In this document: positions 47,697 to 54,888 of the stretch, piece after piece
Layout of the letters: each line of letters opens with the position of its first letter
Numbering within the stretch: position 1 is the first letter of the stretch
Virus record (IMG/VR): IMGVR_UViG_3300015371_000047
Location: 1 to 54,888 of that record
DNA: 54,888 bases
DNA from: a virus
Strand: one strand, 5' to 3'
The notes under the pieces: generated by a model
Database searches by the model: none
The model's input: the letters and a program-made list of their open reading frames with translations, nothing else
Told to the model about the DNA's origin: nothing
Program-made: the position numbers and the translations under genes

Positions 47697-48170
47697 TTAC
47701 GAGTCGATTCCGAACTTATCCACAGTTGGCTTGCCGTCTTCGCTGATTGGGGCTTTGTCCTCGTCAAGGCTGATACCCATCCTGGCGAGCACGGCCTCGA
47801 CCTGCTGAGCCATCAGCGTGCGACCCGACGGGTTCTCGGCGCTGACCGGCGCCAGCTGGGCGACCAGGTCCTTGACGAAGTCGGTGATCTGGCGGTCGGC
47901 CAGCCAGCCGGCGTACTCGTTGGCATCGATCTGGCCGTCCGGGAAGTACGGCCAGATCACCGCGGCCTCTGCCTCGATCTCGCGGGCGGGGTCGTCGTAG
48001 GTGGTCATGGAGGCCTGGTTGTACCGGAGCCGCAGGTAGCAGGGCTTGCCCTGCCAGGTCCCCCATCCCTGCCATGGGCAGGCTCCGCCAAAGTTGGGCC
48101 GTCCGCCGGGCCGATCCCACAGGAAGCCCGGTATCTGCGACTCGATCGCATCTGCGAGTGCGGCGTTCAT
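47697..48170 (-). CDS. 157-aa unknown protein
   Basis: MNAALADAIESQIPGFLWDR, GACPWQGWGTWQGKPCYL, MTTYDDPAREIEAEAAVIW, DRQITDFVKDLVAQLAPVSA. ATG 48170 has AGGAGATTCG. Overlaps the small zinc-ribbon gene's stop (ATGA). Looks like a folded soluble protein of unknown function. Confidence 0.65.
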   Translation of the reverse strand: MNAALADAIESQIPGFLWDRPGGRPNFGGACPWQGWGTWQGKPCYLRLRYNQASMTTYDDPAREIEAEAAVIWPYFPDGQIDANEYAGWLADRQITDFVKDLVAQLAPVSAENPSGRTLMAQQVEAVLARMGISLDEDKAPISEDGKPTVDKFGIDS

Positions 48171-48346
48171 CGAATCTCCTGGATGGTGTGCTCTCTGGCG
48201 CTGAAGAGCTTGTCTGGTGGTTTGCGTGGGCAGAACATCGACCCGATGGCATCCACATACGCGCCTTGCGCCCAAAACAACGTGCTTTCGCAGGCCGGGC
48301 ACCAACGGTTCTTGCGTGGAAGCGCCAGGCGTTTCTTCCGATTCAC
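48167..48346 (-). CDS. 59-aa zinc-ribbon protein
   Basis: VNRKKRLALPRKNRWCPACE, STLFWAQGAYVDAIGSMFC and PRKPPDKLFSAREHTIQE. CPAC plus a later Cys suggests a partial zinc ribbon. GTG 48346 overlaps the preceding stop as GTGA, and its own stop overlaps the next ATG. Fills an otherwise empty gap. Confidence 0.6.
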   Translation of the reverse strand: MNRKKRLALPRKNRWCPACESTLFWAQGAYVDAIGSMFCPRKPPDKLFSAREHTIQEIR

Positions 48347-48579
48347 GATTTCACTCGCGTGATCGAGCCGTCAGGTTCGTAGACCTCCTGCTCGGTCCGG
48401 ACCGAGAAGTGCACGAGCCTTACAGGTTTGCCGTTCTCGCGTGCCCAGCGCTGAGCTATCGGCTTGAAGACGGCCATCCTCGCCAAGTCCGCACCCATCA
48501 TCGGCATATGGCCGATCGGGGTCTCTATCGAAGGCACGCCCTCGGTGCCATCGTCATCGACCACGAGGAACGCGAACAT
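48343..48579 (-). CDS. 78-aa unknown protein
   Basis: MFAFLVVDDDGTEGVPSIET, MMGADLARMAVFKPIAQRW and LVHFSVRTEQEVYEPDGS. ATG 48579 has GGAGAAGG upstream. Compact alpha/beta fold. Unknown. Confidence 0.6.
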   Translation of the reverse strand: MFAFLVVDDDGTEGVPSIETPIGHMPMMGADLARMAVFKPIAQRWARENGKPVRLVHFSVRTEQEVYEPDGSITRVKS

Positions 48580-48602
48580 GGACAGGACCTTCTCCTGGCC
48601 GT

Positions 48603-49130
48603 TCACAGGGCTGCGGCTCCTAGCATCGTCCAGAAGGTCGGCGCCACGGCCGTGGCGGTTGCGAGCCTGCGGCAGGTGGCCCCGGTGCGGCATTCACCGT
48701 CGGGGTGCTGCCCGAGGTGGATCCGTTCTATGACCGAGTCCAGGTCGAAGGCAGCCGGTGGATTCGCGCCGGGTTCGCCGGTCTCAAGCCAGAGGCCTTG
48801 CACCCACCGCGCCAGATAGTGGAGGTTGGCTTGCTGGCCATACAGCAGATCCAGTAGGGCGCCGGCGGCGTGCAGTTCGTCGTGGTCCTTGACGTCGCGC
48901 ATGCGGCCCTGGGTATCACGGGACTCGTCCGCGGCTTCATGGAGCCGACGTCCGTCGAAACCTTCGAGCTTCGCAACGAGCTCGCTCAGGTCCGGGGTGT
49001 CCCGGGCGAGGATCCCCTCCATGTATCCACGACGCCAACTGTCCTTGGTGATGCCTTCCTTGGCCTCCGGCGACAGCTGCCCCCAGGCCAGGTTCGCCGT
49101 AACCCAGGCTCTGTCCCTTACCTCATTCAT
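48603..49130 (-). CDS. 175-aa helical protein, unknown
   Basis: MNEVRDRAWVTANLAWGQLS, DDRV-like charged helices (LVAKLEGFDGRRLHEAADES; LHAAGALLDLLYGQQANLHY), GQHPDGECRTGATCRRLAT near the C-terminus. ATG 49130 has GGAGCGGGAA. Not recognised. Confidence 0.65.
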   Translation of the reverse strand: MNEVRDRAWVTANLAWGQLSPEAKEGITKDSWRRGYMEGILARDTPDLSELVAKLEGFDGRRLHEAADESRDTQGRMRDVKDHDELHAAGALLDLLYGQQANLHYLARWVQGLWLETGEPGANPPAAFDLDSVIERIHLGQHPDGECRTGATCRRLATATAVAPTFWTMLGAAAL

Positions 49131-49363
49131 TTCCCGCTCCGATCATCAGAGTGCTTCTCGGCCTTCTGTCGCTCTTCATGGGCGTGCTGGGCCGTGCGGG
49201 CGACAGCGAGCCACAGAATTGCGACGCAGGAGGCAAGCCGGACAGCGGTGACCTTCCAGTCGTCGGCTCTATCCCAGTCATTGATGTCGAGGACGGCCAG
49301 GAGATAGAAGGCGGCTGTGAGTCCACGGCTGGCAAGGAAACGCCCACCGTCTCGGGCGCTCAC
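49127..49363 (-). CDS. 78-aa membrane protein
   Basis: VSARDGGRFLASRGLTAAF, LLAVLDIND then VTAVRLASCVAILWLAVAR, a hydrophobic helix, and a charged tail QHAHEERQKAEKHSDDRSG. GTG 49363 has AGGAAGAGTC. Probably one or two transmembrane segments. Confidence 0.6.
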   Translation of the reverse strand: MSARDGGRFLASRGLTAAFYLLAVLDINDWDRADDWKVTAVRLASCVAILWLAVARTAQHAHEERQKAEKHSDDRSGK

Positions 49364-49437
49364 GACTCTTCCTGATCGGAGATCACTTCGAGCAGGACCT
49401 CGAACAGGTGGCGGTAGATCGATTCGTCCTCAACCAC
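49360..49437 (-). CDS. 25-aa micro-ORF
   Basis: VVEDESIYRHLFEVLLEV and SDQEES. GTG 49437 overlaps the upstream stop, and its TGA overlaps the next GTG as GTGA, so it fills a 66-base gap exactly. AAGGGG precedes it. Could be a real micro-protein or only a coupling device. Confidence 0.45.
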   Translation of the reverse strand: MVEDESIYRHLFEVLLEVISDQEES

Positions 49438-49777
49438 GGTCTACCCCTTCCCGGTCTTTCCGTACCTGGCGGCGGATCGCGTCGACGTCGCTGGACAGGG
49501 CGTCCGGTTCGACCTTCCCGATCGCAGCCAGGATCTCGTCGCCGGTCGGCTCGATCAGATCGACGTCGATACCGGGTAGGTGCTCCGCAGGACGGATCCT
49601 CGTAACCGTCGTGGAGAACATGCAGTGCTCGTCGACGAACTGTTCGATGCGATGCTCCACGATGGCCGTGCCGAAGTCGTAGTACCGAATCTCGATGGTG
49701 CCATCAGGTTCGACCGACACGTGGATCGTGGACGTGTCGTGATTGATGAACTCATGCTCCTGCGGTTCCCAGTCCAT
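49430..49777 (-). CDS. 115-aa beta-rich protein
   Basis: MDWEPQEHEFINHDTSTIHV, VEPDGTIEIRYYDFGTAIVE, CMFSTTVTRIRPAEHLPGI then helical tail DALSSDVDAIRRQVRKDRE. ATG 49777 with GGAGGACTGA. Unknown. Confidence 0.65.
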   Translation of the reverse strand: MDWEPQEHEFINHDTSTIHVSVEPDGTIEIRYYDFGTAIVEHRIEQFVDEHCMFSTTVTRIRPAEHLPGIDVDLIEPTGDEILAAIGKVEPDALSSDVDAIRRQVRKDREGVDRG

Positions 49778-49963
49778 TCAGTCCTCCACGACGCAACTGT
49801 GGTTCCCCATCGCGTCCTCGACAACAAAGACGCTGCCCCCGCAGACGCCGTTACCGTTCTCAAGTTGGTGCACGCACACGAATCCGGGCCGAGTGTTGCC
49901 TTCGGCATCGATGGGAAGTCGCGCCGCAACCCAATCCGGCTCGTGCTCTACCAGTCGCTTCAT
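49778..49963 (-). CDS. 61-aa small protein with Cys/His
   Basis: MKRLVEHEPDWVAARLPIDA, TRPGFVCVHQLENGNGVCG and AMGNHSCVVED. ATG 49963 has GGGAAGAGCGG. An upstream ATG at 49993 is rejected because it lacks a ribosome site. Possible metal-binding cysteines. Confidence 0.6.
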   Translation of the reverse strand: MKRLVEHEPDWVAARLPIDAEGNTRPGFVCVHQLENGNGVCGGSVFVVEDAMGNHSCVVED

Positions 49964-50385
49964 CCGCTCTTCCCTCCGGTTACCTGCTCCCACAGCTTGC
50001 TCATGTTGACCGGAGGGATCGCGACCTCCTCCAACTGCTGCAGGATCTCGTGACTTTCCGGCGGGCTGAAGTAGAACGTGGCATACGTGCAGTCGAACTC
50101 ATCGTCGGCATCACGCCGGTACTGCGGGTGCGCGGGCAGATGGTGAGTCGCGATGCAACCGGTGCACTTACAGCTCAAGCCGGCGGGCTGATCCGCTTCG
50201 GGGTGATGCTCACGGTTGCCGCCACCGTTGCGGGTATAGACGGCGATCACCGGACCGTGTTCGCCTTTCTCGACCCAGGCATCCCGGATCCGCCCCACGT
50301 CAATCGGCCCCAGCAGTGACAGCAGTACGGCGACGCGCCGGGGCCGGTGAGGATCGGGAAACACTATGGAGTAGAACCCGTCCAT
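49960..50385 (-). CDS. 141-aa unknown protein
   Basis: MDGFYSIVFPDPHRPRRVAV, HGPVIAVYTRNGGGNREHH, LSCKCTGCIATHHLPAHPQY with cysteine and histidine cluster, and EILQQLEEVAIPPVNMSKLW. The cluster C-x-C-x2-C..HH may bind zinc. ATG 50385 has AGGAAG upstream. Confidence 0.65.
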   Translation of the reverse strand: MDGFYSIVFPDPHRPRRVAVLLSLLGPIDVGRIRDAWVEKGEHGPVIAVYTRNGGGNREHHPEADQPAGLSCKCTGCIATHHLPAHPQYRRDADDEFDCTYATFYFSPPESHEILQQLEEVAIPPVNMSKLWEQVTGGKSG

Positions 50386-50404
50386 CAACACCACTTCCTG
50401 TCGG

Positions 50405-50821
50405 TCATTTCCCCTGCCATTCGCGTCGAGCTTTCTCGATCCTGGCGAGGCGCTCTTCGACGTTGCCTGCACCGCCGGAATGGCGGGTCCGGCAGTAGAG
50501 GCAGTAGTCGTGCTCGGGCTTCCCGCAGTGGTCCTCGATGATGTTGTGGCCGAGCAGCCAGCAGAGCCCACTCTGGATCCAGCCGTCCTCCTCGATGGTG
50601 AGGCGCTCGTACCAGGCCGAGCTCAGTCCGCGGTCGAGCAGCCAGTCCTCGTAGGCATCGTTCTTCCACCACAGCCAGCGGTGCAGCCGCTCGCGTCTGG
50701 TCGCGCGGTACTTGCCCAGGTGGTGGGTCCGGTCGTAGTCGCGAGCGGCCTGGTGTTCACCGTTGAGCCGGCGCACCACCAGGTGACGCCACCACCACTT
50801 CAGCTTGGCCACGATGGTCAT
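50405..50821 (-). CDS. 138-aa basic protein
   Basis: MTIVAKLKWWWRHLVVRRLN, TRRERLHRWLWWKNDAYED, LTIEEDGWIQSGLCWLLGHN, EDHCGKPEHDYCLYCRTRHS and a final helix. Aromatic/Arg-rich; the last cysteines look like a zinc ribbon. Overlaps the upstream gene as ATGA. Unknown. Confidence 0.65.
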   Translation of the reverse strand: MTIVAKLKWWWRHLVVRRLNGEHQAARDYDRTHHLGKYRATRRERLHRWLWWKNDAYEDWLLDRGLSSAWYERLTIEEDGWIQSGLCWLLGHNIIEDHCGKPEHDYCLYCRTRHSGGAGNVEERLARIEKARREWQGK

Positions 50822-51165
50822 GACTCGACCCTGGTCCAGCTGCCGTGTTCGATCCGCCACCGGGTCCCGTCGTTCTCGTTGACGAGCACGTAATGCTCGG
50901 GATACCGGGTCCGGACCTGGACTGTCTCGAACTCGTCCTCGAGGAGCGGGCCCAGCATCCGCATCCCGCCCTGGCCCATCGAATTCCCAGTCCGGTAGGT
51001 AGCCTTCACCATGAAGTCGACGTCCTCCGACGGCTCGCCGGGCATCATGTACTCGATCGACCCTTCCCAGGAGTCGCCCTCCTGGACTCGCTGGAGTATG
51101 TCGGTCAGCACGTCGACCAACTGCTGCTTGGTCATCGGCATCGGGTTGAGCCGCAACGGCTTCAT
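50818..51165 (-). CDS. 115-aa unknown protein
   Basis: MKPLRLNPMPMTKQQLVDVL, TDILQRVQEGDSWEGSIEYM, EDEFETVQVRTRYPEHYVLV and a Trp-rich end. ATG 51165 overlaps the previous stop as ATGA. Not recognised. Confidence 0.65.
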   Translation of the reverse strand: MKPLRLNPMPMTKQQLVDVLTDILQRVQEGDSWEGSIEYMMPGEPSEDVDFMVKATYRTGNSMGQGGMRMLGPLLEDEFETVQVRTRYPEHYVLVNENDGTRWRIEHGSWTRVES

Positions 51166-51617
51166 GACAGCCACCCGGCTTCCCGAGCAGTGTTTGCGAG
51201 GACGCTGTACAGCTGGTCGGACAACCCGAACCGGTCCTTCTGGATCTCCAGCGAGGTGGCCAGGCCGCCGTCGTCGTGCCGTTCACTGGCGGCCTTCCAG
51301 TCGGCGAGCATCTCGCAGACGTCGACCAGCGTCATCCCGGCGACCCCGTCAGGGAAGTGTTCTGGGTGGTGCCGGTTGTTGGCGTAGTGGTGGTCGGTCG
51401 CGACTTTCATCTCCCGCAGGTAGGCCCGGTACTCAGGGCTGTCGTAGGTGCTGGTCTTCAGCTTGGGCCCGTACTCGTCGAAGACCGGCTTCTCGGGGTA
51501 GTCCAGCTTCGACAGGTCGTGAGTCGTGACGCGTGTCTGAAGCCCAACGATCAGTTGGAGCAGGAGCTCCCCGACACGGCGGGAGTGTCGCAGGGTGGCA
51601 GGAGCCGAGTCGATCAT
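51162..51617 (-). CDS. DUF5662-like protein
   Basis: A 151-residue protein: HSRRVGELLLQLIVGLQTRV, THDLSKLDYPEKPVFDEYGP, VATDHHYANNRHHPEHFPDG, VDVCEMLADWKAASERHDD. The H..R, THDLSKL and HHYANNRHHPEHF segments are those of the DUF5662 family, a metal-binding His/Asp protein of unknown activity related to HD-type hydrolases. ATG 51617 has AGGAGAGG. Confidence 0.78.
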   Translation of the reverse strand: MIDSAPATLRHSRRVGELLLQLIVGLQTRVTTHDLSKLDYPEKPVFDEYGPKLKTSTYDSPEYRAYLREMKVATDHHYANNRHHPEHFPDGVAGMTLVDVCEMLADWKAASERHDDGGLATSLEIQKDRFGLSDQLYSVLANTAREAGWLS

Positions 51618-51979
51618 CGTGGCCTCTCCTTGATGTCGCGAAGCGTGTCGACGAAGGTCGCACACCAGGTCTGTTCGTCGAGGCGCTGCCGCCAGACCTC
51701 GGGCTTTGCCCGCCATGCCTGTTCCGCCATCACCTGCATCTCTTCTTCGGTGAGCGCAGAGATGACTCGGTCGACATCGCCCATGGCCTTCGCCCAGTCA
51801 GCGGCGAGCGCTTCCCCGTCCGGCAGCCGGCGGGGCAGGGTTACCGATTCTTGGCGGTACCTGCCGGACAAGTCGAAGATCGACGCGACTCCCTGCCAGA
51901 ACGCGCTGGTGGTGAACTGGCGCTTGCGTCGCGACATCCAGCCGTAGAGATCGACGGCGCCCATCACGGGGTCTCGCAT
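51614..51979 (-). CDS. 121-aa unknown protein
   Basis: MRDPVMGAVDLYGWMSRRKR, FTTSAFWQGVASIFDLSGR, MGDVDRVISALTEEEMQVM. A mostly helical protein with one Cys. ATG 51979 has GGAGCCACG. Overlaps the upstream gene. Not recognised. Confidence 0.65.
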   Translation of the reverse strand: MRDPVMGAVDLYGWMSRRKRQFTTSAFWQGVASIFDLSGRYRQESVTLPRRLPDGEALAADWAKAMGDVDRVISALTEEEMQVMAEQAWRAKPEVWRQRLDEQTWCATFVDTLRDIKERPR

Positions 51980-52236
51980 CGTGGCTCCTCCTCGCGTGAC
52001 TTCTCATTGTCCGTGTCGAGGAACTCGACGACGAACAGTCGGTACCGGCCGCTGCCGGAAGCGAACTGGTCAGGCAGCCACGCAGGGCGCCCGTTGACGA
52101 AGGCCACCGGCGTCGGGAGCTTGTTGTTGTGCTGAAGGTGGCTGACGTGCTGGCGGGAGATTCCAAGCATGGAAGCAAGCCCGCTGGCCGTCAGGAGACG
52201 CGGACGAAGATCGGTCCAGGGAGGCTCCTCGGTCAT
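51964..52236 (-). CDS. Helix-turn-helix protein (MerR/Xis-like)
   Basis: A 90-residue protein. LLTASGLASMLGISRQHVSH and LQHNNKLPTPVAFVNGRPAW is a winged HTH of the excisionase or MerR-N type. C-terminus FVVEFLDTDNEKSREEEP. GGAGGTGAC before ATG 52236. May regulate early genes or excision, but no integrase is in view. Confidence 0.72.
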   Translation of the reverse strand: MTEEPPWTDLRPRLLTASGLASMLGISRQHVSHLQHNNKLPTPVAFVNGRPAWLPDQFASGSGRYRLFVVEFLDTDNEKSREEEPRCETP

Positions 52237-52544
52237 GTCACCTCCGCCGTGGGCGTGGCCTGCAACGCCGAGGCGTACTGCTCCGGAGTCGCCAGGCCAC
52301 GCAGGAGATCGCGAACCTGCCGGATGCTCACCATCGGCACCCCGGCCCACTCGTAGCGCCGCAGCAGCTCGTCGAGAGCTTCGATGCGCTGCTGGAGCGC
52401 TGGGATTGCTGAAGCCTGCAATTTGCCGTACTCGGTCAGGATCTCGGCGAGGGCCGACATGACCGGCCCGGTCGCACTGTGCACTTTCCCGGCGCGTTCG
52501 TCGAGGATGTCGACGAGAACCTGCGGGATCTGACCCGGGGTCAC
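52233..52544 (-). CDS. 103-aa helical protein
   Basis: VTPGQIPQVLVDILDERAGK, TGPVMSALAEILTEYGKLQA and RYEWAGVPMVSIRQVRDLL. GTG 52544 with AGGTGAAGGC; overlaps the previous stop as GTGA. Unknown. Confidence 0.65.
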   Translation of the reverse strand: MTPGQIPQVLVDILDERAGKVHSATGPVMSALAEILTEYGKLQASAIPALQQRIEALDELLRRYEWAGVPMVSIRQVRDLLRGLATPEQYASALQATPTAEVT

Positions 52545-53326
52545 GCCTTCACCTGATCCACTGCTGCCAGGACCCGCTTGTCGCGGTCGCCGGCGAGCAC
52601 GTCGTACACGGTCACCGGGCGCCCGAAGTACTGCTCCCCCAGGGACTCCGGGGACATCTGCAACCACGGTGACGACTGCAGGGCGGCAAACGAGACCTGC
52701 CACCGTTCCTCGTCCGTGTCGCCAGGCAGATGCGGGAAGGAGTCGGTGACGGAGTACGACAGCACCACAGGCTCGTCGTCTCGGGATCGCAACAGCGCCA
52801 CCACCTGGTCCCATCCCATGCCGGTCCGGTACAGGCCCGCGGTGAGTGCATCGTCGATGATGTCTGCCATCCAGTTGCGGTCCGGTCCGTCGACCCAGGC
52901 ATGGCTCTCGCACCAGCCCTGGATCTTCGCGGCCAGCCTCACCGGGTCCGAGCCGGCGAGCAGTGCCGTGTTCAAGTCGAGATCGTATGAGTGCAGCCGG
53001 ATCCCGGCCACCTCCAACTCCACGCCGACAACGCGGAGGGCCACCGCCAGCGCGTCGACGAACTGCCGGATCGAGTGGTAGGTCTCGGGTCGGAAGTCGG
53101 CGGCGTCCATGTTGAGGGCGTTCTGCGCGGCGGCCGAGCGCCAGTAGTCGTGCAGGTAGCTGTCGGACGTTTCGAGGACCATCTCCATGACCTCGCAGGC
53201 CCGGTCGAAGTCGTTGACGTCCCAGGCGGTCCGCGCCGGCCCCATGGCGAGATGGCGCAACCAGCCGCGTTCCGCACCGAGCAACTCCGCCTCGCCGGAG
53301 GGGCTGTCGAAGTAGACCCTGCTCAT
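52541..53326 (-). CDS. 261-aa unknown soluble protein
   Basis: The largest gene of the right end. MSRVYFDSPSGEAELLGAE, helical middle (DRACEVMEMVLETSDSYLH; QFVDALAVALRVVGVELEV), then AAKIQGWCESHAWVDG, WDQVVALLRSRDDEP and VSFAALQSSPWLQMSPES. ATG 53326 has GGAAGGTGCGAC. I found no catalytic motif; likely a cytoplasmic early protein. Confidence 0.7.
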   Translation of the reverse strand: MSRVYFDSPSGEAELLGAERGWLRHLAMGPARTAWDVNDFDRACEVMEMVLETSDSYLHDYWRSAAAQNALNMDAADFRPETYHSIRQFVDALAVALRVVGVELEVAGIRLHSYDLDLNTALLAGSDPVRLAAKIQGWCESHAWVDGPDRNWMADIIDDALTAGLYRTGMGWDQVVALLRSRDDEPVVLSYSVTDSFPHLPGDTDEERWQVSFAALQSSPWLQMSPESLGEQYFGRPVTVYDVLAGDRDKRVLAAVDQVKA

Positions 53327-53706
53327 GTCGCACCTTCCGGTTCCACGACGAGCCGCCACCCAAGATCCCGGACCCGGCCCCTGATCCGCTCCAGCAGCTT
53401 CTTGCGTCCATTCTTGGTGTGCTTCCACCAGCGCTGCAGCACCCACGTGCCGTGCACCAAGAAGCAGCCCCACCACCACCAGATGACGCCCCAGGTGACC
53501 AGGGTCAAGAACGCGAGCAGGTACGCCAACACGGCGTGCATCAGCAGACCGCGGCTGATCAGATGCGGGTTCCGGAACGTCACGCAGGTGCAGGTCAGCC
53601 CCCGTGGCACATCAACGACGGGGGTCATGATCAGCAGGACCCAGACGGTCTCGAGCGTGAGCGACACCCCGAACAGAAAGGAGGTCATCCCGGTTCCGAA
53701 GATCAT
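53323..53706 (-). CDS. Membrane protein, paralogue A
   Basis: A 127-residue protein with hydrophobic segments near 3-30 (FGTGMTSFLFGVSLTLE; VWVLLIM) and 51-85 (LMHAVLAYLLAFLTLVTWG; VIWWWWGCFLVHG) and a basic C-terminus NGRKKLLERIRGRVRDLGWR, RLVVEPEGAT. ATG 53706 has GGAGGTGAAGC. The C-terminal half matches paralogue B almost word for word, so the two arose by tandem duplication. Confidence 0.75.
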   Translation of the reverse strand: MIFGTGMTSFLFGVSLTLETVWVLLIMTPVVDVPRGLTCTCVTFRNPHLISRGLLMHAVLAYLLAFLTLVTWGVIWWWWGCFLVHGTWVLQRWWKHTKNGRKKLLERIRGRVRDLGWRLVVEPEGAT

Positions 53707-54089
53707 GCTTCACCTCCCGCGGGTTCAACGACCAGCCGCCAGCCGAGGTCACGGACCCGACCAAGGATCCGCTGCAACCGCTTCTTGCGCTCGTTCTTCG
53801 TGTGCCTCCACCAGCGCCACAACGTCCACACACCATGCAGCAACGGCCAGACCCAGACCAATGCCGTAGCCCGGCCGTAGCCGACTATGCCGATCAGCCC
53901 GAGACCGGTGCCCGCCACACCGTGCAGCAGCATCAAGCGGCTAATCATGTGCGTTCCGGGCAACGCCGGGCAGTGACACAACACCTCTTCCGGCATCTCA
54001 CCCATCATGAAGGTGCTGAGGATCGTGACCCAGAAGGCCTCGAACACCACGATCAGACCCGTCACGACGATGGTCACGAGGATGTTCAC
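53703..54089 (-). CDS. Membrane protein, paralogue B
   Basis: A 128-residue protein, VNILVTIVVTGLIVVFEAFW, MLLHGVAGTGLGLIGIVGYG and WVWPLLHGVWTLWRWWRHT, then NERKKRLQRILGRVRDLGWR and VEPAGGEA. Shared C-terminus with paralogue A (RVRDLGWRLVVEP). GTG 54089 overlaps the preceding stop as GTGA. Confidence 0.75.
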   Translation of the reverse strand: MNILVTIVVTGLIVVFEAFWVTILSTFMMGEMPEEVLCHCPALPGTHMISRLMLLHGVAGTGLGLIGIVGYGRATALVWVWPLLHGVWTLWRWWRHTKNERKKRLQRILGRVRDLGWRLVVEPAGGEA

Positions 54090-54280
54090 GAGTCCCGCCG
54101 GAACGCTTCGGGGAGCTCCATCATCTGGATGTCGGCCGCGAGCTCCGCCAAGGACTTGGACGGGTTCCACATCAGGACGTGACAGTCGTCGCTGCCGCAG
54201 AACGCCTGCTCGTTACCGGGGAACACCCTCGCGGCGGGCTGCTCGCAGCCAGGACACACGGGCCAATCCGGGTCACTCAT
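54086..54280 (-). CDS. 64-aa zinc-ribbon protein
   Basis: MSDPDWPVCPGCEQPAARVF, NEQAFCGSDDCHVLMWNPS and a helical tail. CPGC with C..DDC gives a four-Cys site. ATG 54280 has GGTGAG upstream. Upstream of the paired membrane proteins. Confidence 0.65.
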   Translation of the reverse strand: MSDPDWPVCPGCEQPAARVFPGNEQAFCGSDDCHVLMWNPSKSLAELAADIQMMELPEAFRRDS

Positions 54281-54515
54281 CAGGGTTCTCACCGGTTCCC
54301 ACCTTCCCCTTCGACTCGTGGCCGCAGTTGTCGCAGATCGCCCACGGCCACCGGTAGGCGGACGTCTTCAGCTGCGCCCCCGACAAGCTCCATGTTCCCA
54401 GCGGTTTCGCGACCAGCCGAAACTCGATCCGGATCTGGTCGGTCACCCCGCAGTACTTGCATCTCGACCCTGCCAGAGCCTCGTTGAGCTTCTTGACCAG
54501 GGCCTCCTCATCCAC
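54273..54515 (-). CDS. 80-aa zinc-ribbon protein
   Basis: VDEEALVKKLNEALAGSRCK, CKYCGVTDQIRIEFRLV, AICDNCGHESKGKVGTG. Two CxxC pairs; the middle is a beta stretch. GTG 54515 has GGAAGACC upstream. Unknown function. Confidence 0.65.
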   Translation of the reverse strand: MDEEALVKKLNEALAGSRCKYCGVTDQIRIEFRLVAKPLGTWSLSGAQLKTSAYRWPWAICDNCGHESKGKVGTGENPDE

Positions 54516-54627
54516 CAGACCGGGTCTTCCTCCGGTTGAACACGACCTTGCACACGACACCCAGCAGACTGATCCAGCCGGTGGCGATCGCGGCCCGGCG
54601 GACCTTCGCACGATTGGCTTCCTTCAT
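54508..54627 (-). CDS. 39-aa basic membrane peptide
   Basis: MKEANRAKVRRAAIATGWI, SLLGVVCKVVFNRRKTRSGG. A short hydrophobic helix flanked by Arg/Lys. ATG 54627 follows GGAGGAGTC, a very strong ribosome site, so expression is likely. Could be a membrane-active micro-protein. Confidence 0.6.
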   Translation of the reverse strand: MKEANRAKVRRAAIATGWISLLGVVCKVVFNRRKTRSGG

Positions 54628-54888
54628 GACTCCTCCTGCTTTCCTGGCATGCATTCACGGATCTCATCGTCCGTAGGGAAAGTCGTCCAATTGTCGAGCC
54701 GGGTTAACACCGTCCCGTTCTCGGCGCTGATGACCTCGTAGGACTTCCTCCCGTCGTGCCAGGTCGTCTCGGCCACATACATCGCAACGCCGTCGATGCT
54801 GCGACGCTCGTGCCTGGTGTACTCGCCGGCCCGGCGACCAAGGTCGGGGTCGGCAAGCATGGATTCGATCTTCTCGGGCGTGGCGAAC
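54624..54888 (-). CDS. Partial ORF at right edge, zinc-free alpha/beta protein
   Basis: The frame is open to the window end (..TPEKIESMLADPDLGRR). Inside it, MLADPDLGRRAGEYTRHERR, MYVAETTWHDGRKSYEVISA and DDEIRECMPGKQEES. ATG 54860 has no clear ribosome site, and the coding-like sequence before it suggests the true start is outside the window. Confidence 0.6.
   Translation of the reverse strand, partial: FATPEKIESMLADPDLGRRAGEYTRHERRSIDGVAMYVAETTWHDGRKSYEVISAENGTVLTRLDNWTTFPTDDEIRECMPGKQEES

Noticed and set aside
1-54888. Integrase, att sites, tRNA genes and insertion sequences
   Set aside because: I looked for recombinase motifs, tRNA-like folds and terminal inverted repeats with transposases by eye and found none. 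This does not exclude them outside the window.

Overview
The window looks like part of a high-GC tailed phage (siphovirus type) or prophage of an actinobacterium. Evidence: a full HK97-type structural module (large terminase, portal, scaffold, major capsid, connectors, major tail protein, frameshifted tail-assembly chaperone, tape measure), actinobacterial signature genes (an Lsr2-like nucleoid protein, a WhiG/FliA-type sigma factor, a Streptomyces-type Methyltransf_19 enzyme, an actinobacterial-type dCTP deaminase), GTG starts, strong GGAGG ribosome sites and chains of ATGA/GTGA/TGATG overlaps. No integrase, DNA polymerase, helicase, tRNA or CRISPR was seen. The tape measure runs off the left edge and an ORF runs off the right edge, so the element is larger than the window.

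Layout. (1) 1-28,340, nearly all minus strand, read right to left: putative packaging HTH proteins, TerL, portal, DUF6582-like protein, scaffold, decoration protein and capsid; then, unusually, two peptidoglycan hydrolases and tail fibres before the head-tail connectors; then major tail protein, frameshifted chaperone and tape measure. Plus-strand islands interrupt this module: dcd, a collagen/YadA-like fibre with a 46-aa follower, and a 75-aa zinc-ligand protein. (2) 28,340-33,800: RusA-like resolvase, LexA-like winged helix, small phage proteins, a plus-strand two-TM protein, a possible ART-like protein, the sigma factor and a ribbon-helix-helix/zinc protein. (3) 33,800-39,610: mostly zinc-ribbon proteins, plus-strand lsr2, and a protein joining a zinc ribbon to a DnaA domain IV, driven by a good promoter through a structured leader. 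(4) 39,610-42,150: two large intergenic regions around an XRE repressor cluster; the second has a perfect DnaA box, three 11-bp iterons and several inverted repeats and is the best candidate for a replication origin or control region. (5) 42,150-54,888: about 38 mostly small, tightly coupled minus-strand genes of unknown function, plus the plus-strand methyltransferase and two tandem paralogous membrane proteins near the right end.

How it may work together (inference): the sigma factor could direct late transcription, Lsr2 could silence or compete on AT-rich DNA, the DnaA-domain protein could act at the DnaA-box/iteron region, and the divergent fibre cassettes could widen receptor use. The organism assignment and most right-arm functions are inferred from sequence patterns only; no database search was possible.
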